Source of the DNA: Rickettsiales bacterium
Lineage (GTDB): Bacteria; Pseudomonadota; Alphaproteobacteria; Rickettsiales; UBA1997
Reading direction: 5' to 3'
Length of the DNA stretch: 22,724 nt
NCBI GenBank assembly: GCA_947487845.1
Contig: CANKYC010000009.1
Coordinates: 1 to 22,724 of the forward strand
The position numbers were made by a program, and so were the translations under genes. The notes under the pieces are model-generated. The model ran no database searches. It was not told the DNA's origin and was given only the letters and a program-made list of their open reading frames with translations. Shown here piece by piece: positions 21,742-22,724 of this stretch. Position 1 is the stretch's first letter. Each line of letters opens with the position of its first letter.

Positions 21742-22724
21742 ATGTCACTTGTTCATCTAATCGTTCAAAATTTCTTTTCTTTCATCGCGATTATTTCGCT
21801 GATCGTTTTTATTCATGAATTCGGACATTTCTTCGTCGCACGTTTATGCGGTGTAAAAGTCGAAGAATTTTCCCTCGGTTTTGGCAAAAAACTCTTTGGT
21901 TTTACCGACAAAAAAGGCACTTTATGGAAATTTTGTCTTTTGCCGCTTGGTGGTTATGTAAAAATGTATGGCGACCGCAACGGCGCGTCAATTCCCGATT
22001 CAGAGGCAATCGCTAAAATGTCAGCCGCCGAAAAGAAAAAATCATTCCTCGGAAAAAACGCCTATCAACGCATGGCAATTGTGATTGCGGGGCCGGTGGC
22101 AAATTTTATTTTGGCGATCGTGATTTTTACTTTTTTATTTCAAATAAATGGTCTCAACAAGGTTTTACCAATTATTGATGAAGTTATGCCGCAAAGCGCT
22201 GCGCTTGATGCGGGACTACAAAAAAATGATGAAATTATCGCGATTAACAATGATGAAATTACCGATTTCAATCAGATTCGCGATCACGTAATGGCGGCGT
22301 CAGCGCAAGATTTGCTCTTTAAAATCAAGCGCGGCGCAGAAATTTTTGAAATAAAAATCACCCCAAAAATTCAAGTAAGAAAAGATTTTTTTGGCGATGA
22401 AATAAAGATGGGAACCCTTGGCATTAGCGCTTCGCAAACCACACATCAAGATTTAAATTTAGGACAAAGTTTTGTCGCAGCCAATCAAGAAACTTATCGC
22501 ATTTCAATCGCAATTTTTAAAGCTCTCGGCGAATTAATCACCGGCAAACGCTCGGTTGAAGAGCTCGGCGGCCCAATCAAAATTGCCCAATATTCCGGCA
22601 AAACCGTTGAAATGGGAATTACCGCCGTGATTTGGTTTATGGCGATGATCTCGATTAATTTAGGCGTGATGAATCTTTTGCCCGTGCCAGTATTGGACGG
22701 CGGACATTTATTTTTCTACGCAAT
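21742..22724 (+). CDS. rseP: RIP zinc metalloprotease RseP (site-2 protease), 3' end outside the window
   Basis: RseP is an inner-membrane site-2 protease that cuts transmembrane segments, classically the anti-sigma-E factor RseA, and clears remnant signal peptides. From the ATG at 21742 about 327 residues are visible and the frame is still open at the window end. The first helix (FIAIISLIVF) leads directly into the zinc motif HEFGH at 25-29. FSLGFGKKLF and LLPLGGYVKMYGD follow, then the membrane segment MAIVIAGPVANFILAIVIF, a PDZ domain (about 145-215: VMPQSAALDAGLQKNDEIIAI), and the C-terminal third zinc-ligand motif NLLPVPVLDGGHL. Only one PDZ domain is evident, against two in Escherichia coli, so this is the shorter form. 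It lies 18 bases after dxr and is probably co-transcribed. Confidence 0.95.
   Translation, partial: MSLVHLIVQNFFSFIAIISLIVFIHEFGHFFVARLCGVKVEEFSLGFGKKLFGFTDKKGTLWKFCLLPLGGYVKMYGDRNGASIPDSEAIAKMSAAEKKKSFLGKNAYQRMAIVIAGPVANFILAIVIFTFLFQINGLNKVLPIIDEVMPQSAALDAGLQKNDEIIAINNDEITDFNQIRDHVMAASAQDLLFKIKRGAEIFEIKITPKIQVRKDFFGDEIKMGTLGISASQTTHQDLNLGQSFVAANQETYRISIAIFKALGELITGKRSVEELGGPIKIAQYSGKTVEMGITAVIWFMAMISINLGVMNLLPVPVLDGGHLFFYA

Overview
The window looks like a chromosomal segment of an AT-rich alphaproteobacterium. The housekeeping proteins (RlmH, MnmE, ArgC, IlvE, Dcd, RbfA, Dxr, RseP) read as alphaproteobacterial. The base composition, the weak Shine-Dalgarno signals and a small secreted DUF5334-like protein suggest a Rickettsiales-like or similar host-associated or small-genome lineage. 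Intact argC and ilvE argue against a strongly reduced intracellular Rickettsia. This placement is inference from the look of the proteins; no search was run.

Layout. (1) 1-5011: the end of rlmH on the plus strand, then a minus-strand run made of an uncharacterised arginine-rich protein, mnmE, argC, a palindromic repeat, a secreted thermonuclease-like protein and ilvE. (2) 5096-16072: a surface-polysaccharide locus built from two converging gene runs. The plus run is glycosyltransferase, rmlB, glycosyltransferase, small ORF, rmlC, rmlD, GNAT acetyltransferase, fdtB-type aminotransferase. The minus run, read from its 5' end, is a DUF5334-like secreted protein, rmlA, an RgpF-glycosyltransferase fusion, a glycosyltransferase and fdtA. 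The runs meet tail to tail at 11144-11165. (3) 16185-16657: tRNA-Pro(UGG), followed by a non-coding stretch with a palindromic repeat and a 22-bp tandem repeat. (4) 16658-18424: a Kef-type cation/proton antiporter on the minus strand. (5) 18659-22724: dcd, a secreted intradiol-dioxygenase-like protein and rbfA, then a composite palindromic repeat, dxr and the start of rseP (cut by the window edge).

How the genes work together. RmlA and RmlB make dTDP-4-keto-6-deoxyglucose. RmlC and RmlD turn it into dTDP-L-rhamnose. The FdtA-type ketoisomerase, the DegT-type aminotransferase and probably the GNAT protein turn the same intermediate into a dTDP-3-acetamido-3,6-dideoxyhexose (Fuc3NAc or Qui3NAc). 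Four glycosyltransferase genes, one fused to an RgpF rhamnan-synthesis domain, would assemble these sugars into an O-antigen or capsule-like glycan. No export or polymerisation gene lies in the window.

I found no phage, insertion sequence, CRISPR array or recognisable defence system. The parts most worth a second look are four intergenic palindromes whose arms are themselves hairpins (two of them show compensatory changes), the dioxygenase-like protein that lacks two of four expected iron ligands, the RgpF-GT fusion, and the uncharacterised arginine-rich ORF at 501-968.
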